Assembly (NCBI GenBank): GCA_900769145.1
Contig: CAAGFN010000104.1
Span: 1 to 42,428, forward strand
DNA: 42,428 bases
Direction: 5' to 3'
Source: Rikenellaceae bacterium
Lineage (GTDB): Bacteria > Bacteroidota > Bacteroidia > Bacteroidales > UBA932
Shown: positions 15,886-25,116 of the stretch, piece by piece
How positions within the stretch are numbered: position 1 is the stretch's first letter
Layout: the number at the start of each line of letters is the position of its first letter
Notes under the pieces: model-generated
Seen by the model: only the letters and a program-made list of their open reading frames with translations
Told to the model about the DNA's origin: nothing
Database searches by the model: none
Translations under genes and position numbers: made by a program

Positions 15886-18549
15886 CTAAATTATTTCAAT
15901 GTCACCGGCCTGTATCCAACCCTGTCTTCCATCCGATAGCGAGATGTTCACCCACTTGCCAACGGAGTCCAGCACACCAACCTTCGTACCCTCATGCAGA
16001 AGGAAGAGATCCTTGGAGGATTCCTCTGAAGGTGAACTCTTTACGGAAGATACCGGCTTCATTACCACGGCAGAGTCGGCACGTCGGTAAACATTCCTCT
16101 GCCATACGGAAAATCCGTAGCTCCCCGCCGAAAGAAGTATCAGCACAATGGCGGAATAGAAGCCTGTCCTCCTCAGCCCTTTGCGCGGACCCAGCAGGAA
16201 GAGAAGAAGCATTACCAGGAAGGAAGCGAACAGGACAAGTGACAGAACAGCCCAGGCATTGGAATTCATCAGGTAGCTGATTTTCCTGGCCCAGGTCTTC
16301 AGAATGAATTCAGGGACCTCGTCAATCCTGTCCTGCACCATTGAGCGGGCAAATTCCAGGTTGAAGCGGGCATCGCTGAAAGACGGGTCAATCCTCAGGG
16401 ACCTTTCGTAGTTCAGGACAGCCTTGGCCACCTCCCCGGACTTGAAATATGCATTGCCCAGATTGTAATAGAGTTCTGCAGACTCCACCCCGGCGCCACT
16501 GAGGGATTCCCAGGAATTTGCACTTTCCTCCCAACGTCCGTCAGAATATGCTGAAACGCCCTTCTGCCATAGCGAATCGAGAAGGGCATTCTGATTCTCC
16601 GCCCTCATAAGGGACGGGAGGGCAAGCATCAGGGCTATGAGGGCCATTGCCCCGTATGCAGCCTGGATTTTCTTATGTGACTTCATTGTAGAATCTATGG
16701 ATGAAATGATTCTTACGGCTTCATTGTAATGTGTGGTCATCGCCTCATTTCCCGAATCCGGGGAATACCTGGCATATTCGCAGGCATCGACAAGATTTAT
16801 GAACGAGTCCACAAGTTCCTGAGCCACACCGCCTTCGACAAGACGGGCGGAAATATTGTCCTTGTTCAGGTCTTCGACTCCGATATTCAGTTTGTCGGCA
16901 ATGAAGCCAAGCAGGGCTTTGTGCAGTTCCTCGTAGAATGCTGCCCCGAGATTCTGCTTGAGATAGCCTGAAGCCGTCTTGAGCCTTGCCAGGGCCATCT
17001 TGGTGGCGCGCCTCGTCCTGGTACCTGCCACGTCTGCCTTCCTTGCAGCCATACCCCTGAACACAAGCCAGGAAACGACTGCCGCCATGGCCAGCAACAA
17101 TGCCGCAATCCAGAAACCCAAACTGTTGACGAAGAATGACCTGCCGAATGAAAACTCAGGCAAATCCCTGACTATGAACCTGATATCCTCCCCGAGATTC
17201 TTCACGTCCTTACGCGTTGAAGATGGGGTCTGAATAACCTGTCCTCCCTGGTCCTGGACATTTCCCTTCCCGACAGAGAGATTCAGGGCATCAGTGCTGA
17301 CCGTGACATATTTGTCGGCATTGACATCATAATACGAGTATAAAACCGGCCCGATGGTAAATTCTCCGTGACTTCTCGGGATAAACGGGAATTCGAAAAC
17401 CCGGCTGCCAGTAGTACCGCCCGTACTCTTGTCCGCATTGGTGGTGGACTTGACATCATAGACTTCGAAATCCGGCGGGAACTTCACATCAGGGGCCTCC
17501 AGGAGGGAGAGGTTTCCCTTTCCGGACACGGTAACGACAAGCGACCCGGCCTCGTGGGCATTGAGTTCACTCTTGGAAAGGCTCGCTGATATCTTGAACT
17601 GGCCCACACCACCTCCAAAACCGGCAGGAGCGCCGGCAGGAAGTTCCTTGACATTGACAGTCACAGGCCTGGTGCTGATTCTCTTCCGGACAGTCGTATA
17701 TCCGTCATCGAAGAAACTGTCGAAAATGCTGTTTCCGGCCCTCGAAGACGTCCTGACATTGACAAGACATATAAGTTCAGCAGGGTCAATGGTAAGCTTG
17801 CCGGACTGCTGCGGAATAAGGACATAGCGTCTGAGCAGAGCAGAATTGTACAACTGCCCGTCAACATCCTCCCTCTCGAATTCAATATTGGAAGGCGCCG
17901 CAGTCTCCTGGCTCCAGAACCCGTTGAAGGAAGGGAACTTGGCTCCCTCGAAACCGGCAATGCTGACACGCTGATAAAGTTTGAGCTCCGCAGTCACCGG
18001 CTCGCCGATTACCACATTGGTGCGGCTCAGCTTGAGACTGAGGTAGAGGTCTTCGGAGGAGATGTTGCCAGTAGCCCGGCTGTTCCCTCCGGTTGAAGGC
18101 TTGGCCTGCTGCCCTCCGGAAGATGAACCCTGCTCCAGCACCTTCACGGATTTCGGGCTTGAGGAAGCCTCCCGGTTCTTGAACTTGGCCACTGCGGAAG
18201 GAATCACGCATTGCCCCGTCCTCTTCGGCCGGAGAATGTATATGTAAGTGAACTGCGATGACTTGGTACGCTTCCCGTTCACAATCGAAACACTGGTGGA
18301 AGAGCCCTGCTGAGGCCCCCAGACCAAGTCGAAATCCTCACCCTTGTCCCAAATGAAATCCGTAGGCCTGTCCTCGCCTTCAATGATGAATGTCACATTG
18401 AACTGCTCATCAGCACCGACAATATTGGGTGCCTCGACCTTTATGGATGACTGGGCATAGGCCGGCATCGCAGTGATTGCAAACACCGCCAAAGCCAATG
18501 CCAAAAGGCCCTTTCTCATCAATCCTGTCATTCTCTTAATTCTCTCCAT
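15886..18549 (-). CDS. BatD-BatE fusion protein
   Basis: An 887-residue protein joining two genes that are normally separate. Residues 1-621 are BatD: a signal peptide (about 1-32), beta-rich periplasmic repeats, a membrane segment (about 477-498) and a cytoplasmic helical domain. Met622 (ATG 16686) opens a complete BatE: MKSHKKIQAAYGAMALIALM is a signal-like segment, followed by TPR repeats (SAELYYNLGNAYFKSGEVAK), two membrane segments and a C-terminal SH3-like domain (GKWVNISLSDGRQGWIQ). The frame is continuous. The topology is coherent, because BatD ends in the cytoplasm and the BatE signal would serve as a membrane anchor. A frameshift joining two genes in the assembly is the alternative. 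Last core gene of the Bat operon. Confidence 0.88.
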   Translation of the reverse strand: MERIKRMTGLMRKGLLALALAVFAITAMPAYAQSSIKVEAPNIVGADEQFNVTFIIEGEDRPTDFIWDKGEDFDLVWGPQQGSSTSVSIVNGKRTKSSQFTYIYILRPKRTGQCVIPSAVAKFKNREASSSPKSVKVLEQGSSSGGQQAKPSTGGNSRATGNISSEDLYLSLKLSRTNVVIGEPVTAELKLYQRVSIAGFEGAKFPSFNGFWSQETAAPSNIEFEREDVDGQLYNSALLRRYVLIPQQSGKLTIDPAELICLVNVRTSSRAGNSIFDSFFDDGYTTVRKRISTRPVTVNVKELPAGAPAGFGGGVGQFKISASLSKSELNAHEAGSLVVTVSGKGNLSLLEAPDVKFPPDFEVYDVKSTTNADKSTGGTTGSRVFEFPFIPRSHGEFTIGPVLYSYYDVNADKYVTVSTDALNLSVGKGNVQDQGGQVIQTPSSTRKDVKNLGEDIRFIVRDLPEFSFGRSFFVNSLGFWIAALLLAMAAVVSWLVFRGMAARKADVAGTRTRRATKMALARLKTASGYLKQNLGAAFYEELHKALLGFIADKLNIGVEDLNKDNISARLVEGGVAQELVDSFINLVDACEYARYSPDSGNEAMTTHYNEAVRIISSIDSTMKSHKKIQAAYGAMALIALMLALPSLMRAENQNALLDSLWQKGVSAYSDGRWEESANSWESLSGAGVESAELYYNLGNAYFKSGEVAKAVLNYERSLRIDPSFSDARFNLEFARSMVQDRIDEVPEFILKTWARKISYLMNSNAWAVLSLVLFASFLVMLLLFLLGPRKGLRRTGFYSAIVLILLSAGSYGFSVWQRNVYRRADSAVVMKPVSSVKSSPSEESSKDLFLLHEGTKVGVLDSVGKWVNISLSDGRQGWIQAGDIEII

Positions 18550-18561
18550 TGCTGATTTGCG

Positions 18562-19314
18562 TTACCAGTTCTTTTCTTTCTGCCTTGACTTGAGAGCCTC
18601 GGCCTTCTCCTTGTTGACCTTGTCCTGGGTCTCTTTTTCCTTGGCCTGCACCGCCTTCAGCATCTGCTGGGCCTGCTGCGGGGAAATATTCACAGGCTGG
18701 GACTGGCCATCCTGAGGCTGGTCCTGGCCGCCCTGGCCCTGATTGTCCTGCTGATTGCCAGGCTGATTCCGGTCATTCTGCTGATCCTGGTTGTCCTGGT
18801 TCTGCTGATTGTCCTGATTGTTTTGATTATCCTGATTATCCTGATTGTCTTGATTGTCCTGACCTCCGCCACCTCCGTTCTTCTGCTGGTTCTCCAGCAT
18901 TTTCTTGGCGTAGATATAGTTCTCCTTGGCCTGCAAATCTCCCGGATTAAGGACAAGGGACTTCTTGAAGGCCTCCACCGCTGCGGCATAATCCTTCCTT
19001 GCAAGGGCTACATCCCCCGCATTGAAATTGTAGTCCGCACCGTACCCGGAAGTCTCAGCCACATTCTTGACAGTTTCCAAGGCCTTGCCCGCCTCGTCAT
19101 AATGTTCTTCACGGTACAGGACATTGGCAAGGTTATAATTCGCGGCCAATGACAGCGAATCCTTCACCAACGCCTTCCTGTAAGAAATATCGGCTGCCTT
19201 GTAGTCCTCCCTGCGGAACTGCCTGTTCCCGGAACGGACCTCCTTCCTGTCAATCTGCGCCGACACCGCCACAGGTATGAAAAGAAATGCGAATATATAT
19301 ATCAACTTTCTCAT
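18562..19314 (-). CDS. batC: BatC, TPR protein with an Asp-Asn-Gln-rich tail
   Basis: A 250-residue exported protein with a signal peptide (MRKLIYIFAFLFIPVAVSA). Residues 25-140 contain TPR units (YKAADISYRKALVKDSLSLA, YNFNAGDVALARKDYAAAVE, FKKSLVLNPGDLQAKENY). Residues about 145-205 are low-complexity, beginning with five glycines and DNQ triplets. The C-terminal stretch (210-250) is a charged Gln/Lys helix. The domain order and position between batB and batD fit BatC, a periplasmic TPR partner of the Bat complex. The tail is encoded by a 9-nt microsatellite and is likely to vary in length. Confidence 0.85.
   Translation of the reverse strand: MRKLIYIFAFLFIPVAVSAQIDRKEVRSGNRQFRREDYKAADISYRKALVKDSLSLAANYNLANVLYREEHYDEAGKALETVKNVAETSGYGADYNFNAGDVALARKDYAAAVEAFKKSLVLNPGDLQAKENYIYAKKMLENQQKNGGGGGQDNQDNQDNQDNQNNQDNQQNQDNQDQQNDRNQPGNQQDNQGQGGQDQPQDGQSQPVNISPQQAQQMLKAVQAKEKETQDKVNKEKAEALKSRQKEKNW
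18805..18862. repeat. 9-nt microsatellite encoding DNQ repeats in batC
   Basis: About six imperfect tandem copies of the 9-mer CTGATTGTC (plus strand), each encoding Asp-Asn-Gln on the minus strand. Variants differ mainly at the third position (GTC/ATC, CTG/TTG). Because the unit is three codons, copy-number change would keep the frame. Confidence 0.8.
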
Positions 19315-19324
19315 ATCCAGCTAA

Positions 19325-20329
19325 TTACCTATCAAACAGATTTCTGAGAACCTTTCTTTCACCCACCAGCATCTGAATCACGAAGAGCACAAGCGCAATG
19401 GCAAAGAAATACATGTACTGCTCATCGTATTCCTCGAAAACGATGGAATCGAACTCCTCCTGGTCCATCCGCTTGATTTCGGAGATAATCGGGTTCAGTC
19501 CGAATTCCTCATTGCCCGCACGGACGTATGCGCCGTTTCCGGCCCTTGCAACATCCTTCAGGACATTCTCATCCAGTCTCGTAACGACAATCTCGCCGTT
19601 CGAATCCTTAAGCAGCCCGCCTGCCACTGGTATAGGCTGGCCCTCAGGCGATCCAACGCCGATGGTGAACACCCTGATTCCCATCTCCGCAGCCTGTTTC
19701 GCAGCCTCGACCGGGTCATCCTCGTGGTTCTCACCGTCAGTTATGACAATGATGGCCCGGCTTCTCTCGCTCTGTGCGCTGAAACTCCTGATACAAGTAC
19801 TTATGGCATCACCTATTGCAGTGCCCTGGACCGGAACCGACTCCGTGGAAATGCTGCCGAGAAACATCTTGGCCGAGACATAGTCCGTAGTAATCGGAAG
19901 CTGGACAAATGAAGTCCCGGCGAAGAGCACAAGACCAATCCTGTCGCCGTCAAGTTTATCCACCAGGCGGGAAATCGCCAGTTTCGCCCTGTCGAGGCGG
20001 CAAGGGGTATAATCCTTGGCCAGCATTGAATTGGACACGTCCAGGGCAATCATCACTTCCGCTCCGCGGCTCTTGTGTTCCTTCAGCTTGGCACCTATCT
20101 GGGGTCTTGCCATTCCGATGATGAAGAAAAAGAAGGCTGCAGAAAAGAGTATGACTCTCACCCAGCCCTTGACTCCCGAATAGGAAGGCATGAGTTTTCC
20201 GACCAGTTCCTCGTCACCGAAACGGCGAATCTTTTTCTTGCGCAAATATCTGGTCAGCCCGTACAGGACCAGGAACACCGGAACCAGGACGAGCAACAAA
20301 AGATATTGTGACTGAGCAAAATATATCAT
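19325..20329 (-). CDS. batB: BatB, membrane VWA-domain protein
   Basis: A 334-residue protein with two N-terminal membrane segments (about 7-27 and 57-75), a VWA domain and a C-terminal membrane segment (YMYFFAIALVLFVIQMLVG). The metal-ion-dependent adhesion site is intact: DVSNS (Asp97, Ser99, Ser101), the later Thr region and TDGENHEDD. It is one of two paired VWA proteins of the Bat system, which is linked to aerotolerance and envelope stress in Bacteroides. It starts 2 nt after the batA stop. B is assigned over A from gene order. Confidence 0.9.
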   Translation of the reverse strand: MIYFAQSQYLLLLVLVPVFLVLYGLTRYLRKKKIRRFGDEELVGKLMPSYSGVKGWVRVILFSAAFFFFIIGMARPQIGAKLKEHKSRGAEVMIALDVSNSMLAKDYTPCRLDRAKLAISRLVDKLDGDRIGLVLFAGTSFVQLPITTDYVSAKMFLGSISTESVPVQGTAIGDAISTCIRSFSAQSERSRAIIVITDGENHEDDPVEAAKQAAEMGIRVFTIGVGSPEGQPIPVAGGLLKDSNGEIVVTRLDENVLKDVARAGNGAYVRAGNEEFGLNPIISEIKRMDQEEFDSIVFEEYDEQYMYFFAIALVLFVIQMLVGERKVLRNLFDR

Positions 20330-20331
20330 AA

Positions 20332-21318
20332 CTAAGGAAGTTTTCTGAACAATGTTAGACTCAGCAATGCCTCAAGCAGGAGGCAAATCAATGCGATAAG
20401 ACCGAAACGGCCGTAGAGTTCTTTGTACACCGGGAAACTGTCAATGGTGGTGCGAGCCTTCTCCATCTTGTTGATTTCGCTGTAGATTTCGGAAAGCTTG
20501 GTATTGTCGGTCGCCCTGAAATATCTTCCGCCGGTAGTCTCGGCAATGTTCCTGAGCAGGTCCTCGTCAATCTCCACCTCCACATTCTGCATCTCGACTC
20601 CCCAAGGAGTGATTACAGGATATGGCGCAGTGCCGTTGGCTCCCACTCCAATCGTGTAAACCCTTACGCCATAAGTCTTTGCAATGTCGGCGGCATTCTG
20701 CGGAGTGATTTCGCCGCAGTTGTTGACACCGTCAGTAAGAAGAATCACCACCCGGCTCTTGGCATCGGAACCCTGCATCCTGGCCACAGCCACGGCAAGA
20801 CCGTTTCCGATGGCCGTACCGTCATCAATGACTCCGGTTTCAATCTCCTTCATAAGGTTGATCAGGGTGGCCCTGTCGGTGGTAAGGGGACATTGTGTAT
20901 AACTCTCTCCAGCAAAGACGACGATACCCATCCTGTCCGAAGGCCTCTGGGATATGAACTCTATGGCAATGTCCTTGGCCGCACTGATACGGTCCGGAGT
21001 AAAGTCCCTGGCCAGCATACTGGTGGAGACGTCCATTGCCAGCACAATGTCGATTCCCTCCGTGTCAATCTTGTCCATCTGGGTAGAAGACCTCGGACGG
21101 GCTATGGCGACAATTATCATTGACAAGGCCACTATCCTGAGAATCAGGGGAATATGCCTCATCATCCCCAGGACTGAAGGACCGCCGGCAAGCCATGGGC
21201 CTATGCCGGAGACTCTCAGGTGAGGTCTCCTTCCGGCAATTTCCCTGTATATGTACAATGCCGCAAGCAATGCCGGAACAACCAGCAGCCAGAGCAGTTT
21301 AGGATTTTCAAAGAACAT
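20332..21318 (-). CDS. batA: BatA, membrane VWA-domain protein
   Basis: About 328 residues with the same layout as the next gene: membrane segments near 7-24 and 57-74, a VWA domain with MIDAS motif DVSTS (Asp96, Ser98, Ser100) and TDGVNNCGE, and a C-terminal membrane helix. The frame can begin at GTG 21324, but ATG 21318 is preferred because GGAGG lies just upstream. Its start overlaps the end of the preceding gene by 11 nt, which indicates translational coupling. BatA and BatB probably form a hetero-complex that MoxR remodels; this is known or inferred for the family. Confidence 0.9.
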   Translation of the reverse strand: MFFENPKLLWLLVVPALLAALYIYREIAGRRPHLRVSGIGPWLAGGPSVLGMMRHIPLILRIVALSMIIVAIARPRSSTQMDKIDTEGIDIVLAMDVSTSMLARDFTPDRISAAKDIAIEFISQRPSDRMGIVVFAGESYTQCPLTTDRATLINLMKEIETGVIDDGTAIGNGLAVAVARMQGSDAKSRVVILLTDGVNNCGEITPQNAADIAKTYGVRVYTIGVGANGTAPYPVITPWGVEMQNVEVEIDEDLLRNIAETTGGRYFRATDNTKLSEIYSEINKMEKARTTIDSFPVYKELYGRFGLIALICLLLEALLSLTLFRKLP

Positions 21319-22291
21319 TTTCACCCTCCTTTTCTTCTACCTTTTCCTCCTCTTTCCAGGTGGCGGTCACGAAGCGCACGGCCGTCGGAACAGCCTTGAC
21401 ATTCTCCTCGTCGGAAACAGTCATCTTGGCGAACTTCACGAGATCCGAAGTCAGGAAGAGAGTCCTGGTCTCCTCCATAAGTTCAGGCGCAATCCCGCTG
21501 TCCTTCAGTCCGTCGAAAATCTCTGCGGTGGTCATTTCCATGGCCCCGATTCCGAATCTTCCCGCTATGTACTCACGAAGCACATCCGTGACACCGCTGT
21601 AGAACTGCTTCTGCTTCTCCGGCACCCATAGTTTGTTGCCCCTGTACCTGTCAAGCTTGCGCAATGCGACGATGTAAGGAGGATCCTTGACCTCGGCCTC
21701 CCCGCTGAGCCTGCGTCGTCTCCGGACAATGAGCCACACAATCAGGGCAATGATGCCCGCAGCAATGAGCACGATTCCGGCATACAAGGCTATTTCCTTG
21801 AATGTCACGGGATAACGGATTTGCCCCTTGATGTCGTGAGGCTTGAACGTGGCCGTATCCACCGGCATTGTCCTGACATCCAGTTTCAAGCCCTTGAACA
21901 ACAGCGTATCAGTCTGTCCATCAGGAAGTTCCCTTACCACAGGGATGTCCGGGAGCTGATAAATGCCTTCCTCGAAAGCAGCCAGGATTACGCTGGCCTC
22001 GATATCCATCAGGCCGGCCTTCTTCTTGACCCCGGTCGTATCCAGCTGCCAGGACCGGACCACCATCAGGCTGTCCGCATTGTCCTCCTTCCATTCAGGC
22101 AACATGAGACCGCTTCCGTCCGGCAGGGCCTCAAGCCGGAATCCGTATCGAACCTGGTCGGCAATCAGCACCGAATCCCTCTTCTGAAGTTGCTGGAGAA
22201 AGGCTTCCCCGGCATCCAAAGGCCCCTGCACGGCTGCTGCCCCGATAGAGAGGAAAAGCAGCGCAAGCATTATGATAAATCTGTTCTTCAT
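21308..22291 (-). CDS. Bat-operon membrane protein (DUF4381-like)
   Basis: A 327-residue protein with a signal peptide (MKNRFIIMLALLFLSIGAAA), a beta-rich extracytoplasmic region of about 140 residues, one membrane segment (IALYAGIVLIAAGIIALIVW) followed by RRRRR, and a cytoplasmic helical domain (YSGVTDVLREYIAGRFGIGA). This cytoplasmic part resembles the tail of BatD (TTAEIFDGL, VKFAKM). A protein of this type commonly sits between DUF58 and batA. Its ATG overlaps the DUF58 stop by 4 nt. The role is unknown; it is probably a structural part of the Bat complex. The family name is by resemblance only. Confidence 0.75.
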   Translation of the reverse strand: MKNRFIIMLALLFLSIGAAAVQGPLDAGEAFLQQLQKRDSVLIADQVRYGFRLEALPDGSGLMLPEWKEDNADSLMVVRSWQLDTTGVKKKAGLMDIEASVILAAFEEGIYQLPDIPVVRELPDGQTDTLLFKGLKLDVRTMPVDTATFKPHDIKGQIRYPVTFKEIALYAGIVLIAAGIIALIVWLIVRRRRRLSGEAEVKDPPYIVALRKLDRYRGNKLWVPEKQKQFYSGVTDVLREYIAGRFGIGAMEMTTAEIFDGLKDSGIAPELMEETRTLFLTSDLVKFAKMTVSDEENVKAVPTAVRFVTATWKEEEKVEEKEGENVL

Positions 22292-23181
22292 CTTTTTCCA
22301 AAGAATGACATCAGGCCCCGGACATAATCCGAGCCTGTCGCAATTTCCACATTGTCAATATGATATCTGCGCATCAGCTTCAATGCTGCCGTGTCGGAGG
22401 CGGTCACGGCCGCAGCATAATTCTCCCTGACCTTCCGGCTGGAAGTATTGACCCAGGCAGTCTGCCCTGTCTCGCTGTCCTTGACATTGACCAGACCGAC
22501 ATCAGGGATTGTCCTCTCCCTCTGGTCGTAAACCTTTATCACGGAGAGGTCGTGCCTGTTCACTGCCACCTTGATGGCATCCTCATAACGGGGATTGCCC
22601 TCATTGTCGAAGTCCATCATGTCGGACAGGAGGAAGGCCGTGCATTTCTGCTTGATGGCATTGGTGAGATATCTCAATGCCCCGCCTATATCCGTGCCGG
22701 ATGATTCCGGACGCAGTTCAAGTATTTCCCTGATGATGCGGAGAAGATGGCTCCTTCCCTTGCGCGGCGGGATGAATTTCTCCACCCTGTCGCTGAAGAA
22801 GAGGGCACCGACCTTGTCATTGTTGATGATGGCTGAAAAAGAGAGCACTGCGGCTATCTCGGCTATCATATCCCTCTTGGTTCCTCCCCGGGTTCCGAAG
22901 AATCCGGAACGGCTGATATCGATGAGAAGCACGACAGTCATCTCCCTTTCCTCTTCGAAAACCTTTACATACGGGCTTCTGAGCCGGGCCGTGACATTCC
23001 AGTCCATATTGCGCACATCATCCCCGTACTGATACTCCCTGACCTCGCTGAAAGCCATTCCACGCCCCTTGAACGCAGAATGATACTCACCGGCGAAAAT
23101 CTGGTGGGAAAGAGCCTTGGTTCTGATTTCGATTTTGCGGACCTTCTTGAGAAGATCCGCCGCACTGGTATTGGAATCCAT
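22288..23181 (-). CDS. DUF58 domain protein of the Bat/MoxR operon
   Basis: About 297 residues, no signal peptide, predicted cytoplasmic. It holds the DUF58 signature FKGRGMAFSEVREYQYGDDV followed by RNMDWNVTAR, then a VWA-like fold with LLIDISRSGFFGT as a MIDAS-like loop. DUF58 genes nearly always follow moxR, and the products are proposed MoxR partners. An in-frame TTG at 23205 would overlap moxR; ATG 23181 gives the usual N-terminus (MDSNTSAADLLKKV) and a 13-nt gap, so I use it. It is coupled to the next gene by ATGA. Confidence 0.92.
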   Translation of the reverse strand: MDSNTSAADLLKKVRKIEIRTKALSHQIFAGEYHSAFKGRGMAFSEVREYQYGDDVRNMDWNVTARLRSPYVKVFEEEREMTVVLLIDISRSGFFGTRGGTKRDMIAEIAAVLSFSAIINNDKVGALFFSDRVEKFIPPRKGRSHLLRIIREILELRPESSGTDIGGALRYLTNAIKQKCTAFLLSDMMDFDNEGNPRYEDAIKVAVNRHDLSVIKVYDQRERTIPDVGLVNVKDSETGQTAWVNTSSRKVRENYAAAVTASDTAALKLMRRYHIDNVEIATGSDYVRGLMSFFGKR

Positions 23182-23194
23182 TGTAAATGCTTGG

Positions 23195-24187
23195 TTATGG
23201 TACAATTACAGCATTGAGAACCTGGGAGATGATGTTCTCCGTCGTGATGTTCTCTGCTTCAGCCTCATAAGTCAGGCCGATACGGTGACGGAGCACCTCG
23301 TTGCAGACAGCGCGCACATCCTCAGGAATCACATATCCCCTTCTCTTGATGAAAGCGTAAGCCTTGGCAGCCATCGAAAGGGATATGCTGGCACGCGGAG
23401 ATGCACCGTAGGAAATCAGGCCGGTCAGGGACTTGAGATTGTAGTCCTCAGGAGTCCTGGTGGCATATACTATATCTACAATGTATCTCTCGATTTTTTC
23501 GTCCATATAGACATCCCTCACGACCTGGCGGGCCCTGACGATATCCTCAGGAGACACTACAGGCTGTGCCTTCGGGAACTCCCCGGAATTGTTCATACGG
23601 ATAATCTGCCTCTCTTCCTCCTTTTTCGGATAGGAAACCACGACCTTGAGCATGAAACGGTCCACCTGGGCCTCAGGAAGCGGATATGTTCCCTCCTGCT
23701 CAATCGGGTTCTGGGTCGCCATCACGAGGAAAGGCTCCGGAAGCTTGAATGTCTCTTCACCAATGGTCACCTGACGCTCCTGCATCGCCTCAAGCAGGGC
23801 TGACTGCACCTTGGCCGGGGACCTGTTGATCTCATCCGCAAGCACGAAATTGGCGAAAATCGGACCCTTGTGCACCTCGAACTGCTCGTTCTTCTGGGAG
23901 TATATCAATGTACCCAGGACATCGGCCGGCAGAAGGTCAGGGGTAAACTGAATTCTGCTGAACTTGGCATTGACTGCCTGTGACAAGGTATTGATTGCCA
24001 ATGTTTTGGCCAATCCCGGCACGCCTTCGAGAAGAATGTGCCCATTCGCCAGAAGGCCTATGAGCAAATTTTCAACCAACTGCTTCTGGCCCACGATGAC
24101 CTTGCCCATCTCAAGGGATAGCAGGTCCACGAAGGAACTCTCCTTCTGGATCCTGTCATTGAGTTCTTTTATATTCACACTGTCCAT
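23195..24187 (-). CDS. MoxR-family AAA+ ATPase
   Basis: A 330-residue cytoplasmic ATPase with Walker A GVPGLAKT (55-62), Walker B FVLADEINR, sensor region VMATQNPIEQEGTYPLPEAQ, an arginine-finger region (DRFMLKV) and the C-terminal lid. MoxR proteins act as chaperones that remodel VWA-domain partners; here those would be DUF58, BatA and BatB. It is the first gene of the Bat operon and diverges from truA across about 90 nt. I found no TAnnTTTG box on the minus strand for it. Confidence 0.95.
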   Translation of the reverse strand: MDSVNIKELNDRIQKESSFVDLLSLEMGKVIVGQKQLVENLLIGLLANGHILLEGVPGLAKTLAINTLSQAVNAKFSRIQFTPDLLPADVLGTLIYSQKNEQFEVHKGPIFANFVLADEINRSPAKVQSALLEAMQERQVTIGEETFKLPEPFLVMATQNPIEQEGTYPLPEAQVDRFMLKVVVSYPKKEEERQIIRMNNSGEFPKAQPVVSPEDIVRARQVVRDVYMDEKIERYIVDIVYATRTPEDYNLKSLTGLISYGASPRASISLSMAAKAYAFIKRRGYVIPEDVRAVCNEVLRHRIGLTYEAEAENITTENIISQVLNAVIVP

Positions 24188-24211
24188 TACTGAATATTTT
24201 TTAATTTCTTC

Positions 24212-24219
24212 TATCTTTG
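24212..24219 (+). promoter_or_regulatory. Probable -7 box of truA
   Basis: TATCTTTG matches TAnnTTTG, 60 nt before the truA ATG, in the AT-rich divergent region with moxR. No -33 TTTG is visible. Confidence 0.45.
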
Positions 24220-24279
24220 CAATGCGGCTCCAACTCCGAGCCGGACCAGTTTCCTGCTTTCGCCTGACAAATTCACACT

Positions 24280-25053
24280 ATGCGATTCATCATACGACTT
24301 TCATACAATGGCGCCGGCTTCCACGGCTGGCAGATTCAACCCCGCGATCCTTCAGTCCAGGAACACATTGAAAAGGCTCTTTCAATGCTCCTTAAAACGG
24401 AAATATCCATTACTGGAGCTGGAAGAACCGACACTGGGGTAAATGCTGTCAATTACGTTGCGCATTTCGACTCCTTCCCGCTCACGGCAGTCGAAGCGGA
24501 TGGGCTTCGCTGCAAATTGAATGCCATACTGCCTTCCGGGATAGTGGTACACGAGGTATCCCCCGCCGGGAATGATTTCCATTCGAGGTTCGATGCTTTG
24601 GAGCGTGAATATAAGTATTTTATTCATAGAAAAAAAGACCCCTTCATAGGAAATCATTCATACTACTGCACTTATCCCCTGGATTTGGAAGAAATGAACC
24701 GGGCGTGCGCATTTCTCCTGGGGAAACATGACTTCAGTTGCTTTGAGAAAGTCGGAGGCGGAAACAAGACCTCTGTCTGCAATGTAACCTTTGCCCGCTG
24801 GGAAACATACCTCCCGGACCACGTCAGGCTTATGGGCTTCCCGGCAGAGGAGGAGGACTACCTGATGTTCACCATCCGGGCCGACAGGTTCCTGAGAAAT
24901 ATGGTCAGGGCCGTGACAGGCACGTTAATTGAAATAGGACGCGGACGGAAACCCGCAGCCTGGATGGAGGAGCTGGTAAAGACCGGAACAAGGTCGGATG
25001 CGGGACAGTCCGTCCCGGGTTCCCCACTCTTCCTCGACAGCATCAAATATTGA
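24280..25053 (+). CDS. truA: tRNA pseudouridine(38-40) synthase
   Basis: A 257-residue protein matching TruA, which converts uridines 38-40 of the tRNA anticodon arm to pseudouridine. Visible motifs are LSYNGAGFHGWQIQ, the catalytic loop GAGRTDTGVNA with Asp51, the LPSGIVV and FHSRFDALEREYKY strands, HDFSCFEKVGG, and FLRNMVRAVTGTLIEIGRG near the C-terminus. Length is typical. Monocistronic; ExbB follows after 63 nt with its own -7 box. Confidence 0.96.
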   Translation: MRFIIRLSYNGAGFHGWQIQPRDPSVQEHIEKALSMLLKTEISITGAGRTDTGVNAVNYVAHFDSFPLTAVEADGLRCKLNAILPSGIVVHEVSPAGNDFHSRFDALEREYKYFIHRKKDPFIGNHSYYCTYPLDLEEMNRACAFLLGKHDFSCFEKVGGGNKTSVCNVTFARWETYLPDHVRLMGFPAEEEDYLMFTIRADRFLRNMVRAVTGTLIEIGRGRKPAAWMEELVKTGTRSDAGQSVPGSPLFLDSIKY

Positions 25054-25072
25054 AAATTACCGAAAAATTGAT

Positions 25073-25080
25073 TACATTTG
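25073..25080 (+). promoter_or_regulatory. Probable promoter -7 box of exbB-exbD-tonB
   Basis: TACATTTG matches TAnnTTTG, 37 nt before the exbB ATG. The sequence 19 nt upstream is TTGA, overlapping the truA stop, only a partial -33 match. Confidence 0.5.
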
Positions 25081-25116
25081 CAGATTGTTGCGTAAAACAA
25101 AAAGACAAAAAAGATA

